Source: Bagarius yarrelli (Eukaryota > Chordata > Actinopteri > Siluriformes > Sisoridae). From it: a DNA stretch of 64,000 bases. A program made the translations under genes and the position numbers. Below are positions 9,900 to 24,800 of the stretch, piece after piece. The stretch is taken from positions 712,501 to 776,500 of the forward strand of contig VCAZ01000102.1 in assembly GCA_005784505.1 (NCBI GenBank), read 5' to 3'. Below the pieces are notes generated by a model. That model ran no database searches and was not told the DNA's origin. It was given only the letters and a program-made list of their open reading frames with translations. Each line of letters opens with the position of its first letter. Position 1 is the stretch's first letter.

Positions 9900-12800
9900 C
9901 TTTAGAGACATTAGACACTAATTTAGCAACTTCATACAGTTTCAGTTTTTAGTAGCATTTTTTTAAATTTAGGTGTCTATGTTTATGTCTTCTGAAGTAA
10001 CAAAAATACTTAAGATGGAAACATTAAGTCAAAATTGCATGGCACAGAACCATTACAACTGTGACTGACTATTTCTAGGTTACTAACAATATGTTTGCAA
10101 AAAACAAGACCCATTTGCAATTGTCTAACTGTTAACTGAGCCAGTGGTAAAAGTTAATAACAGGTTAATGATAAGACATTTAATACTGTACATTAAAAAC
10201 ATGAAACAAATAATTTAATATAATTTATTATAAATAGTTTCTGGACACTTGACTATCACACCCAGGTTTCCTTTACACTTCCAGATCTGTTCAACCCCAA
10301 CTGCTTACCTATCCCGGGAATGATGTGAAAAAGTTCGTTGACTTTTTTGTCAACAGCCGTGGTGATTATTTTGACCTGAGGGAAAGCATAGGCTACTGAG
10401 TGGACCCCCATCGCAGCCATTAGCAGAGACACTAACTGAATTTTATCCTCATGTACATCATGGTCCTATGAACACAAACACAAAAAGTGATGCTTAATTT
10501 GTGAAAAAAATTATGATAATTATTGCTTATAAATACTTAATTAATTTTAGTATTTCTGGACATACTGGAACTTATAAAACGAGTTACAGTTCTAAAATTA
10601 CACCGATATGGAAGAGCTTTCTTTTTGTAAATACATTTATTTATATAAGATATTACAGGTATTATTGCTTTATGAGATATTATGATTTTCCACAGGGTGG
10701 CTGTGTTTTTTGCTTTATTATTGTCAAAAGTGTCACGAGAGGTACTTAGAGATGTTTATTATATTAAAATATATCAATTACATATATATTATGGGTTTAT
10801 TAAAGATTTTTATTATATCAAAATTGTCACCTTATAACAACATACAGACAGTTAAATAAAACATGGGCTTAAAAATGCTACAAAATTAATGTTAAATTAA
10901 GAAAACTGTGTCAAGTTTTTGTATGGCTGCATGTTCGTTCTCACCAGTAGGACCCGTACTGCCATCATGGCAGCAGCACCAGTGGACACAGTACAGTCCA
11001 TTAGAATCACATGGTCCTCGCTTATATCTTTGGGCAGACGTAAGTAATGCAACTACAAACAAAAAAGTAGTAGTACTTTAAAAATAGTGTTAAACCCAAA
11101 CAACTATTGCATCTTGTTATATTAAGGCCTTAAAAGTCTGCTAAAAAGTTACTGACAAAATGCTAACCTACATACATACTATTTCTTAATATGGGATGCT
11201 AGCAATTAAAACAGTACCTCAGGTTCACCTGTGTCCTGATTAGTCTGTATGAGAATCTTGCCAATACGGACATCTTTGCAGACAGCTCTGAGTGCAGGCT
11301 CCATAGTTTCTCCCGCTCTGAGAATGGATACCCCTGTGATCTGCTCAGCCAGCAAATATGCAAAAAATTTTAAATTAACTACAGAAAAGTGCTTTAGTCA
11401 TTACTTCAAACCCCTAACTTCATGTATAAAGCACAAGAGTATATACAAAATAAGAGAATAAAATAAGAGCTGACCACAGTACTGTACATATCATTTGAAT
11501 AACTAAACAAAATTACAAATAATACTCATGAAATAACATCATACAGGAAAAACCCAAATGGGCAACTACAATAACAATAACTTAGCACACATCCCTGATC
11601 AAAAGCTTATGTATAGGAATTTGTATATAACTGCTTTTTAAATCAAGAGTTTTAGGGCATAGTCTTAGGTCAGCTACCGCAAATACCTGGTAGGCTATTC
11701 CAGACTTATTTTGATCTAGGAATATGTAGGAGATTTTACGCATTAGATCTTACTGTATTTTTTTTGACTCTTAAACATAAATAAGAACAGCAATACATTT
11801 ATTGTAAGCAGAGACTGTACTTGTTAAAAACAAAGATTAAGATTCTAAAATTATAAAGGTACTGCAACTAATGCAATGATCTCAAAATAGAGGTAATATG
11901 GCCATATTTCCAAAGGCCTTTCAAAACCCCTATCTGGATTCAGACAGGCAATCCTAAACCAAACCGGGAAAATATTACTTATCTTTATGCTCTACCATAT
12001 CTATAATCTTTACTTACCCTCTTTCCCTGAAAGGTCCTTCCTACATAGTCCCGGCCTTGTGGAGTATTAACAATGTGAACCTGGTGACGACATAAGACTG
12101 ACCTACAATTTACCATTCTGAATTTAAAATGTAATTAATGTATACACAGTATTGCCTTTAAAAATCATACCTTTATTAACTCCTGTTGTAGAGTAACAAA
12201 TAATAACCAGCAAAAATTAAATGGTTGAAACAAAAAAAAACTTTATTTATAAAACAGCATGCTTTAAAATGTTTGAATCAAAATAAGTAAAAAAAAAAAA
12301 ATGCACAGAGAAGATGCTGGGCTTTTAAAGAGAATTTTAATAATAAAGGTTCTCTTGTGACACTGTAGTGGAGTGATATGAAGTTATGCATTTTAGCCTC
12401 TTGCTACCTTTTCCACTGTGGTTGAAACCTTTCATACACAAGACACCACCGTTACACCAAACCCTTGCATAGTAAACATTTATGAAATATACCAATTTTC
12501 TTTCTCCACCACAGTTTTGATTTACCTGAGATGGAAGAAAAGAAAGTGCTCGCTCAATGAGGAGTCTCATCAGCCTTTTAGAATAGAAGATGAACTCGTC
12601 TCTGCTTGTCTCTTTATTCCTGTAACACATTTACATTATAATTACAATATTTTTGCTGAAACCCAAACCTCTGAAGATAAGCTATGCAGGGTTTTATTTA
12701 ATCAAAATTTCAGAATAAACCGGGGGGCTACAGACAGGCATTTGAGACAAGTAAATGTATTTTTATGCAGGACCCTAACAAGATGTACAGAAAAAGAAGC

Positions 12801-15800
12801 TGCCCCAGAAATAAAAGTACAGATCAGTTTAACAAGCTGCCTTAAAATATATGTGCTGTTATCTTAGTAATGTATGCAAAAATATGTAGATACAAATGTG
12901 TATAAACAAAATCTAACAATTACCTCCTGTTTTACGTTGATGTACAGTTTAAAAAAAAAAAGCCTTTTTTATTTTGCTGGCAAATGAAAATATAAATAAT
13001 TATATTGCAGTGGTGCACTAGCTAGCATTTCGTTGTTTGCTCTCTCTGTGAATAAGAGCAACAACAGAACAAAAATAAAATTGTGAGCTCACGCTTGCAC
13101 CCTTCATTGCAGCAAAGGCTGTATCATTTTATGCTTTTCAATGGAGTTTTATTGCAGATCAGCAAACCTAAATGTGTTATACACATTTTTTTATGTACAT
13201 TCCCACATGCTAAAAGTATGGATATATTATTAAGTGTCTACAAACATAATATTTTGACATACAAAAAGATAGCATTAAGCAATCACCCATTAAAAACACT
13301 CAGCCCAGATTGTAAGAGATGTCCTATATTAAAACAGGAAATATGTAACTACTTAAACATATCAATAATAAAAATTATAGAGCTTTGCCCTGTGATGTAG
13401 CATGAGCCAGTGGTATAAAAAGGGGAGGACTGGTTTTATTTGTTTATTGACAAATAACTTATTGAGAGAAAGGTATATAAAAAATGTTTATTAGATTATT
13501 CAGTAATTTTTACTGCTGCAAAATTAACATGCCCCATTAGTACTAGAACCATTTTTTGAATTTTAGTAGCATTGATTACAGCAGCCTTTTAAATTGAAAC
13601 AATATAATAATAATATCCAACAGTAACTCACAACTATTAGTATCAACAAAGGTTCGCAAGTATGTTTGAACAAGTCTGACCTGATAATGGTGTGCATACC
13701 GCGGACCTGCGGCGTGCTCTCCAATACACAGAGAGTTTGGGGTAGGGGTTGAGCTTGATGTGCAGAAGCCAATGCCGCCCTGTTATCATGGCCACAAAAG
13801 AGAAGCAGGATGTTTTCAGTAAAATGTCACACTCAACTATGTTAATTTAAAACATGTAGAGTATTACTGGTCACATTTAGTTGTGTGTATAGAAAAAAAT
13901 GCCAACAAAGCAGCAAATATGCACTTAAAACAGAGGCTTTTAGAACGTTTGTGAGCATCAATATATTGTTTCAATTATAGAAATTCACAGAAATTCAAGT
14001 TATATTATTTTATATATGTATATAAAAATCAGTGGTGGGTCATGCATTTCACACCTAGGCTTTTAGTAGTGTTATGCTAATGCTAAACGTCAAACCTGTC
14101 CCCTTGTTGTTACTATTGCAAAAATGGTGGTCAAACACACACACAAACACAGAGTAAGAGAGAGATATTCTTACTTGTTCTAAGCTAACAAGTCAGTCAA
14201 ACACTGCATATTGTATTTTGTCTGAACAAATTGTGGGGGGAGCTTTAATAGCTTACACAATTGAATAAAATGTTTTCAGGTATACTGGGTGAATTTAAGT
14301 ACATTTATTTTCTGGCCTGATAAGTAATGTTCAAAACTTACATTATTTGACTAAACATGCACTATATGAACAAACATATTTAGACACTTGACCACCACAC
14401 CCATATTTGTTTCATGAACATCCAACTTCAGATTTAGTCTAAATTTCTTTTCTATAAAAACCACACCCCAAACTTTGCTTCTAACCTCAGAACTATGTGC
14501 AAGCCAACTGATTTCAATTTAATTGTGATTGAATTTCATTTGTATATGGCTTTTAACAAAAGATACTGTATTAAAGCAGAGTTCTTCTGAACAAATCACA
14601 GAGCACTATTTCTTTATTGACCTTATGTTGTGCACAAGAGTAGTGGTTTCATGCTAAAACCAGGTTTGGGTTAGCCAATTTACTTCCATGTAAATCCCAA
14701 TTTTAAAGCATGCAAAGACACTTGATACAAAAACAACTGTTTGCTTTTAACAAGAAGGCTGACAAATGGATGCGATGCTCAGATTTCTACATGCCTATGC
14801 AGATGACGAAACACATGAGACATAGCTTATCAGATTATGAGAAACATTTTATATTCATATGTATATAGTACTTACCTTGTAGTTTTTTAAGATTTATAAA
14901 GATTTATTGAGTTTTAGTTTTATGTATGTCAAGAAATTATAGACAATGTCTATTTGTAATGTGATGTGACCCAGTATATCTGAATTTAGATATATTATTT
15001 ATATGCAAATTACACACCCAGTTTTATACAACTTGCAATATTTGACTGAAAACTCAAAATCACACTTCTGGCTGCATATATGCTTTTACAATAATAATTA
15101 AAAGCAAGCAATGAAAAATAAAATAATTTGCAAATCTCACATATCCCAGCGGAGTTTTCTCTATTGATGAAGAAAAAACAAACCAAACGAAAAAACAAAA
15201 ATGACAAGAAAGAAATAAAAAAAGATAGAATTACACATTATTTAAAAGGCACAAGGGACAATGGAAATTTAAGCGAGATCATGTGTTCTTTAAGAAATGT
15301 GTCTGTAAAATTGTGTATGGTTTTTGCAGGTACTTGCACTCTCTTAGTTGTTACTCTAAATGTCACGGGCAAAGGAGTGAAACAATGGAAATGTCTTACA
15401 TCCTGTGGCATAAAAAACATTCTGTATTTCCTCTATATCTCTATGTATGCTTGCTCAATGGAAAAAAAATCTGTAGTAGAAACTGAAAAGATTTCTGTGG
15501 GCAAGATCTTTCACTATATCTAAAGACAAGCTATAAAAAATGGAGCAGGGGACAGATACTATAACAAAAATTTGGTAGCGATCAAGCTTAGAAAAAGGGT
15601 TTTTTTTTTTAACAAAATGTAAAAGTCTCTCTTTTAAAACAGAAATGCATGGTAAGAGACTAAGCATTCTATACAACTTGATCTGACTGCTGCACATATT
15701 GAACGTAACAGTTAAAACTGTTTGTGAGCTAAATTCTTAAGCTTTTTTATTTTTGTGATTTACACTGATAAAGATTTAATAATTGAATTATTAATATTTA

Positions 15801-18800
15801 AACAGACAGGACCCTTTCTTGGTTCAACAGGTACAGCATTCTCAGGAAGATGTGAGCAGAAATGATCTGTTATTAAATATGCACAATTATCCATAACTCA
15901 ATTGCTTGCACAAAAAGAAAAAAAAAAGGGATCCTAATTTTCATTTGGTTTCTCCTATTTGTGAAATAGGAAAAATAGCCTTTTAGAATGCACAACACTT
16001 GCTTTTGCTTATTTTTTAAAAAGTGTTTTATAACAGAGAAGCTGGTCAGAGCAGTGCTATTGGGGATCCTTTTAAAGAAGGAGGTCTGAAAATGAAGTTT
16101 GGTGCTACTCCACCTGACACTGAGCTCGCGCTGCATTCCCGCCAAGGGGAAGAGGCATATAGGAGGAGAGAAAGAAATAAATGGGGCGATCAGAGGAAGG
16201 GACAGAGAGAGCAAGTTGCGTGCAGGCAAAGTAAAAGAAATTGTCAAAAAAAAAATATATATATCTCACAACACAACCTATTATTTACCATTTTATCCAT
16301 ACTTGCACCTTCCTTTTTTTGGTAAGGCTAACTTAACTTTTGAATAAATGTGTATAATTACATTTCCGATTGTTGCACCATTGCCTGGCAAAAGCTTTCT
16401 GTTTTGTAACACAGTTTAACAAAACATAGAATTAAATAATTACTTTAGTGAGTATATTAGCTACTAGGCATGGGAATGATTAATCGATGGTCGCAAATTG
16501 ATCAGTGGGAAGATTCTTCATCATAATTCTTCATCATAATTATTATATGACATAATTATCTGATTGTTTAAGTCACCCCAAACAAACTTTTTTTTTTTTT
16601 TTTAGTTTTACAGACTCAAATGGAATCTGCGTGTATAAATGTGTGTGTGTTTCAGTAGTCGCGCTGAAAACCATAAATAGAAAATAAAACAAAGGTCTGG
16701 TTTTACAAGCCTGCCTCCACCCTCCTCTGTTCCAAACTCCTTAACTTGTTTTGTGTATTTAAACAAAGAGATTTAGTTCAGTCGTTTTCGGCCAGCAGAG
16801 CAGTGATATGATTGTTGAAACACTATTTGCTGTTGGAAAAATCAATCCCTCCACGATTTTGCTATGTCCTAACCCAACTATTACATTTACAGCATTTGGC
16901 AGATGCCCTTATCCAGAGTGACTTACATTTATCTGTATTAATACAACTGAGTGATTGGGGGTTGAAGGCCTTGCCCAGGGGCCCACAGTGGTGACGTGGT
17001 GGTGCTGGGAATCGAACCCCAGTCTTTCTGGTATCAGTCCAACACCTTAACCGCTGCGCCACCACTTTTAACTTTTAAAATTTAACCAGTCCCGGTGCAC
17101 TTTGAGCACCCATGCAACTTCTAACCAATCAGTGATTTTTTAAAATTTTTTTTTACAAAGTTGACCAATCGCTGTAATGCCCCACTCAAAACTTAATGAG
17201 AAGGTCAATAAATGCACTCAAGCTTATATTCCAATTTAAATTCTCATTTGCCTAGAAAAAATGACTTTTTATTTCCAACAAAGCGCATAGAGAAAATTCA
17301 AGCAGTTTAAAAGAGTTTTATCATTTAAAAAATATTGTAAGGCAACTAACTAGAACAGTGTTTAGCAATGCCACCAGACTCAAGGTCCTTAGTTTAAGTC
17401 ACTGCATGTAAAAGTTTCTGACCCTTAACAGTTTAGAAAGTATTTATTTAGGATATAATGAAGACAGAAAAATACTAAAGATGCAATGATATTACTCTAA
17501 CATTATTTTTTTTTAATTAATGAATGACTGCAATAGTTTACTGTTCAACTGATGCATTTTGCCTTACCTCTTCCAGCTGACTGTGCACATGCTGAACTAT
17601 CAGATCAATAGCCACCATGTTCCCACCGCCTATAAAAAGAGGATATGCAATACCAGTGTATATGTAATTTAGTGGTGTGTTCATAAGAGTTTTAGTTTAT
17701 ATTGATGCATATTTAGGAACAAGATCAAATTTATTAGGATCTACATAATCCATTATAAGTGGAGACTGCTGTCTAAATTTCAGTGATGTACTAATTTTAA
17801 GTTAAAATTAATGTTATTTCTATAAATCTGATAAATGAAGCAGCAGGGATAAATCCTGAGCACTCACCTCTTGGCACAACAATATCTGCTAGTCTCATGC
17901 TTGGCTCTATATATTGTTCAAAGGCAGGCTTTACAAATTTGTTATACTGTTTTAGAACTCCATTAATGTCTCTGCCTCGTTCAGAAATGTCCCTCTTAAG
18001 CCTCCGTATCAGCCGTATGTCAGAATCTGCATCCACAAATATTTTCATATCCAACAACTGGAAGATAAAAAAAGCAAAAACTATTAGGCACATACAATAT
18101 TTGGCACTTGGTGAACCAATAATGAACATAATGCACAGAATATACAAAATAGCCAAAGTATGTGGATACATGTCCAACCACAAATATATGTGCTGGTTAC
18201 AATTCAACTTTTTTGCTTGTAAAAAACTTTTTGGGAAGGCTTTTCACTACATTCTGGTCACTACATTTTAGCCCTGTTTAGGCTTCAGTGGGCAATTATG
18301 TTGGCAAATAATTTATCAGCTTTGATAATAATACACAGTAATATAAAAAAAAATTATAAACTTTTTACTGATTGTGCTTGTATGAACATACATTTAATAT
18401 GCTTAGGCCTACAGGACACATGAAATATCTTTCTGGAACTGTATATACACATATATATTGAATAACCAATATCCATTTGTCTGCCTCCAAAGTATCAATT
18501 ACACATGAAAGCGTACATCAATCATGCATTACTACATCTACCTAACCAACAGTGCTTCACAGGTTGTATGCTCTCTTCCCATTCCACCTGCTTCATCCTA
18601 TAAATCAACCTATAGTAAAAAAAACAGATACCCTTACCATGTTTGTGCATGGCTGTTCTTTTTTTTCAGGCCAAAATATATTATAAATACAAACTAAATT
18701 GCGAAAAATAAAAAGACTTTCAAACCACATAAGCCAATATTTTATTCACAATAAAACATAGATAACAAATGTTTAAACTAACAACCTTTACAATTTTATA

Positions 18801-21800
18801 CACAAAATGAGCTTTTTAAATTTGATGCCTGCTACAGGTCTCAAAATAATTGGGACGGGGCATGGTGTAGCATCTCCTGCTCTTTTCAAAAGCGTTTAAG
18901 ATGTCTGGGCGTTGAGGTTATGAGTTTTTGAAGTTTTGGTGTTAATAGTTGGTCTCATTCTGGCCTGAAAAATGTTTGCAGCTGCTGAAGAGTTTGTTGG
19001 CAGCCCGGATTGTGTTTACAGACAGCGGTTTCTGGAAGTAATAATGTCAATCACAGAATCATGCCAATGAGTGGTGCACTGTCGTCTGAGGGTCCAAAGA
19101 CCACCGGCGTCCAAACAAAGGTGTTCGGCCTTGTCCATGGGACTTTTCCAAACTCCTAAAACGGCAGTTGTTAAACCCCTCCTGAAAAAAAATTATTTGG
19201 ATAACTTTTGGATAATTTTGAGCAACTATAGACCGATATCAAATCTTCCTTTTACAGCCAAGATAATTAGGTTGTTCTCAATAATAAAAAGGTTGTTCTC
19301 AATCAGCCAAACAATTATTTTAACTTAAATTGACACCTGACAATTGACAAATTTGCTAAAATTCTCATTCTGGGAAAAATATCAGTTCTGGTACTTCTAT
19401 ATGTCAGTACTGAGTTTGACACTCTCGATCATGACACACTTCTAGAAAGACTAGAAAACTGTGTCAGTCTTTCTGGAATGGTCCTCAAACGGTTTAGATC
19501 ATACTTAGAAGGGAGAGGTTATTATGTAAGCATAGGAGACCAAAAGTTTAATAAGTGGACAACTGTGACTTTCTTTATCGACAAATAACTACAGCCCTAT
19601 TGACTTCCTCTGCAAATGTATTCATAAAATTAACAGTTGAAAGTGAGTACACCCATCTAATTTCAGCAAACATTTTAGTATATCTTCTCAAAGGACAATA
19701 CTATAAAATTGAAACTTGTCAGTGCGCACCTTGTATAACAGTGTAGATTTATTGTCCTTTTTAAAAAAAAAAACTCAACATACAGCCATTATTGTTAAAA
19801 TAGCTGGCAAAAAAATTTAGTAAATCCTAAGTGAACATGTCAAAACTGTGTCCAAAATGTCAATATTTTGTGTGAACACTAATGTTTACTAGCACAGCCT
19901 TGATCCTCCTGGGCATGGAATTCATCAGAGCTGCATATGTTGTTGCTGGGATCCTCTTTAACTCCTAAATTATGATATCATGGAGTTGCTGGATGTTAGA
20001 CACGTGGTGCTTTGCCACCTTCTGCTTGAGGATGCCCCACAGGTGCTAAATAGGGTTCAGGTCTTGAGACATACTTGGCCAATTCTTCACCTTTATCTTC
20101 CTCAGAAAGGCAGGTGTCATCTTGGTAGTGGGTTTGGAATCGTTATCATGTTGGAAAACTACCATTTGGCCTAGTTTTTTGCTTTCCAATATAGTCACAG
20201 GGGTCATAAGCCAGTGACTTCGGTGTCAGTCCTAAGCCTGGATAAATAGAGAGGGTTGTATCAGAAAGGGCATCCAACGTAAAACTTTGCCAAATCTTAA
20301 TATGCGAATCATCTGTCAAAATTTCATACCGAATCGGTCGAGGCCCGAGTTAACAACGACCACCACTGGCACCGTTGACCTACAGGGTGCTGGCAAAAAT
20401 TGGGCTACTGTTGGTCAAAGGAGAAGAGGAGGAGGACGCGTGAATAGACAGAAAGAGAAACGGAAAAACAAGAGTGTAGGACTGAACATAGGGACGCTGA
20501 ATGTTGGGGCAATGACAGGGAAAGGTAGAGAGCTTTGATATAATAAAGAAAAGGAAAGATACATTTATTTTGTGTACAGGAGACCAGATGAAAGGGTAGC
20601 AAGGCTCGTAGTATTGGACCAGGATTCAAGTTGTTTTATCATGGTGTGGATAGGAGGAGAAATTGAGTAGGCGTGATCCTGAAAGAGGAGTTTGTGAAGA
20701 ATGTTCTGGAGGTGAAAAGAGCGTCAGACAGGGGGATGAGTCTGAAGTTAGAAATTGAAGGGCTGATGGTGAAGGTGTAAGGTGTATCTTATAGACGGAG
20801 AAAAGAAGATAAGGAGACTTGGTGGTGGAATGAGGAAGTTCAGGATAGTATACAGAGGAAAAGGTTAGCCAAGAAAAAGTGGGACATGGAAAGCACTGAA
20901 AGTAGACAGGAATATAAGTATTTGTGGCACAGAGTGAAGAGGTAAGTGGCTAAGGCCAAGTAGAAGGCATATGATGAGTTGTACACTAGGTTAGACACTA
21001 AAAAAGTAGAGGACTTGTACAGGTTAGCAAGGCAGAGGGATCGAGATAGGAAGGATGTGCAGCAGGTTAGGTCAGGTTATTAAGGATCAAGATGGAAAGG
21101 TGCTCACAAGTGAGAAGACTGTACAGAGAAAATGGAAGGAGTACTTTGAGGTGTTGAAGAGGTAAACAATGTGGAGCAGGAAGTTCAAAAAGTTAGTACA
21201 TGCAAAGTTAGGATGGCTTTGAAAAGGATGAAAAGAGGAAAGGCAGTTGGTCCTGATGAGATACCGGTGAAGGTGTGAAAATGTCTAGGAGAGGCAGAAG
21301 GAATTTCTTACTATTACTAGATAGTTCAACAGAAATTCAGTAAATGAGAATTGCCTAAGGAATGGAAGAGGAGTGTAACGGTGCCTATCTTTAAGAGCAA
21401 GGGTAATGTGCAACAAATACAGAGGCTTAAAGTTGATGAGTCATACAATGAAGGTATGTGAAAGAGTAGTGGGAGCTAGGTTAAGGAGGGCAGTAGATAT
21501 TTGTGACCAGCAGTATGGCTTTATGCCCAGAAAGAGCACTACAGATGCAATCTTTGCTGTGAGAATGCTGATGGAGAAGTACAGAGATAGTTGTAGGGAG
21601 CTGCATTGTGTTTTTGTAGACCTGGAGAAAGCATATGACCAAGAGAACAGCTGTGGTATGGTATGAGGAAGTAGCTAGGAATAGCAGAGAAGTATGTCAG
21701 GGTGGTCGGGTGGTGATGGATCTGTTGACAGATGAGGTCAGGCAGGAATCTCCTTGGACAAGAAGTCAGGAAAGCCAGATTGAGGTGGTTTGGACATGTA

Positions 21801-24800
21801 CAGAAAAAGGATAGTGAATATGTTGGTAGGAGGATGCTAGAAATGAAGCTACTAGGCAAAAGGCAAAGAGGAAGATCAAAGAGGAGGTATATGGATACGA
21901 TAAACGAGGACATGAAGTTAGTGGGTGTGAGTGAAAAGGATGTAGAGAATAGGGCTAAGTGGAGACACAGCCAAAAGGAGAAGAAGAAGAAGATCATTAG
22001 GATCAAGTCAGTTAAACATACCAAAGGTCCAATGCTAAATCTGCTTTTAGCTATTATGCAGTTGGAACCAGCTACCAGAAGAGATCAGATGAGGTAAATC
22101 AGAAGCCATTTCTAAATCCAGACTCAAAACACATCTGTTTAGTTCTGTGTTTACTGAATGAGCACTTTGATATGTCCAAACTGAAGTATCAACTGTTTCC
22201 ATTTATTTTAAATCTTTGTTTTTATTTCAATGTCTGTTTTTATGGTAATTTTTTTATGATAATTTTGATTTCTCTTATGTAAAGCACTCTGAATTGCCAT
22301 TGTGTATAAAATATGCTAAATAAATAAACTTGCCTTGCTTTGCTTCTTATGCACAGAGATTTCTCCAGTCTCTCTGACTCATTTGATGTTATGCACTGTA
22401 GATGATGCGATTTGCAAAGCTTTTGCAATTAGACATTGAGAAACATTAAAAAACACAAACGCTTTTAAAGCATTCCACAATCTTTTTATGCACTCTTTTC
22501 CAGACTGAAAAGCCTCTGCTCACCTCACCTCACTTCTAAGAGACTCTTCAACACATTCCTTTTATAGCTAATCATCTTAGAGGCCTGATGTCAATTAACT
22601 TAAATAGTTGCTGAATGTTCTCCCAGCTGAATCTTTTCCAGTTTTCAGCTCTCTGTGTAATAATACACGTACATGAGCTCAGTATCAGACTTGATACCAA
22701 TACCAGTATATTTGCATCCCTAGTACAGATAGGACATATTGTACTGTACTGTGTTGTACTGCAATATATTGTAATATTAGGTTGAATGTGATATCCAGTA
22801 CTATGTGTGAAGAATTAATTGTGTATTCTGTACCTGGAAAATATAAACATTGAGTCATACCTTTAACAATTCTTTATCTGCAAAGGACAGAATACCTTCA
22901 AATATAATGACACTGGCACCATACACAGTTTTCTAGAAGAAAAAAAGCACAATGAAATGTGTCACTATAAAATTACAATGCAATTTTTGGGCAGGGTTCA
23001 AGACAAGGCTATAAATAGCATGCTATTTACTGACATAAATAGAAATAAAATATAGTACATACAGCATTGTTTGTGTTTGTAAAAGAAAAGCATGGACTGA
23101 AAAATAGACCACTGCCTTTGATTTACTTACCCACTCTTTCTCGCGCCCATGTGTACTGAAGTCATACACTGGGATCTTTATGCTCTTGCCCTGTTTAAGT
23201 TTTCGGAGTGTGGAGACAAGCAGGTCAAAGTCGAATGCATCTGGGTGGTCAAAATTATAGTCATTGCTTGCAGCTAACAATTGTTCATCATCTGAAAGGA
23301 CCTAATCATGTAAAAACAGCAGGATCAGAACAAAGCAAAATCTAATACTATAAGCATTCAGGCAAAATGGAATTTAAAAGACAGAATAAAAGCCTTCATT
23401 CGTCATATACTGTATAATGCCTAAAATGTATCATACCCATTGGAAACAGTTACTTTAATTTAACCAAATACCTTTTCAAAATACATTCTAAGAAGAACAG
23501 GGTTAAAAAAAATCGCAGTCATGAATCCTTTTAATATGTCTGTACTAGCTTTGTACACCCATAATTGGGAATATTTCCCCATAAAATTGCTCATGGTCAA
23601 GTTTCTCAGTGAGTGGTAAGGGACTGTTTTCGTTAATATCAAAATCATCAAAGCTCTGAATTCAGTATATCAACTTCAGTGTTAAAAAATTAAAAACCAT
23701 AGAATTCAGAACATTCAACTCAATGTTTAAAAATTCAAACCGCAGAATTTAGATCCTACAGAAAGTACGTCAGAGGTCATTCACAGGAAAATGAAGATAA
23801 TCACTAAAAAGTGAACTCACGCAGGGGTAAGTAATTCTTAAACATTTATGGTTTAATATTTTTATGTTCCCAGCATGTAAAACATTTGTGTTAGCGGTTG
23901 CTGATGTTTGTTTTAAAGTTTATTTAGTGTGTTTATGCCGTGTATATAAACTGTGCTTTGAGCTGAGACTTGAACATCATGAATAGTGACATAACTAGTG
24001 GTGCAATGGCGTCAATAGTAGAGGCTTTGGCCAAAGTATTGGAGGTTTGTGCAAATCCCACTTTTTTTCTCATTTAAACAAAAGCTGTTAATCTGTATAT
24101 AAAGAACAAGGACACATTTGTGTGCATCCATTTTATGCTTTTTCCTGAATTAAGTATCCAAGCGCCTGTGTAAAGACTAACACAAGGCAACAAATTTGTT
24201 AAAGATGTTTCTTTTCTTTAATATACATCCATGTGCCATCATATGTTGACACGTTCCACCCACAAATATTTCACAGAATTAGTAGTGTTGTTTTATGTCA
24301 AGTTATATGTTGTTATATGTCAGGTGAGTACAAATGTTTTTCCAACAGATTCAATGTATCTTATTGGCTGCTGTGCCCCCGTTTTAAAGGCTGTTACTAT
24401 TTCGGGCTCAGGTTGCTACCACCTGTTTCATTGTGTCATGTTTCATATGTGTTTTTAGGCATTAAATTTTGTATTGTAAATTGTGTAAATGTGGTTGCTG
24501 CGATTCCTGGTTTACTGTGCTAAAACACTAATTTGCATGTTCCTGTTTGAGGTGCCTACTTCTTAATCATGCTCTGAACAGTATTTACGGGGATAGCTAA
24601 AAACATTATTCTGAAAGCCATTTTAAAAGTAATTGCCCAATCATGTTGAATTATTTTTATGATTTATTAATAGTGGAATCTTCAAGAAACATCTCTGGTT
24701 ACTCACATTACCTTAGTTCCCTAAGAACGGGAATGAGACATTGCAGCACATCCGCTGCAATGTTGGAGAAAATATAGTCTTAATCACTTGCTGCAAGTAC

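Noticed and set aside
12418..12867. 149-codon plus-strand frame
   Set aside because: It is antisense to a well-supported uckl1 exon and shows no protein-like composition.
15128..15523. 131-codon plus-strand frame in a uckl1 intron
   Set aside because: Lys-rich start from an A-rich tract, no domain, no splice context.
21539..22024. 161-codon minus-strand frame
   Set aside because: It is the antisense of the RTE element; low-complexity Ser/Leu/Phe composition.
24231..24523. Overlapping plus-strand frames
   Set aside because: Cys/Phe/Val-rich with no recognisable domain; likely chance frames in an intron.
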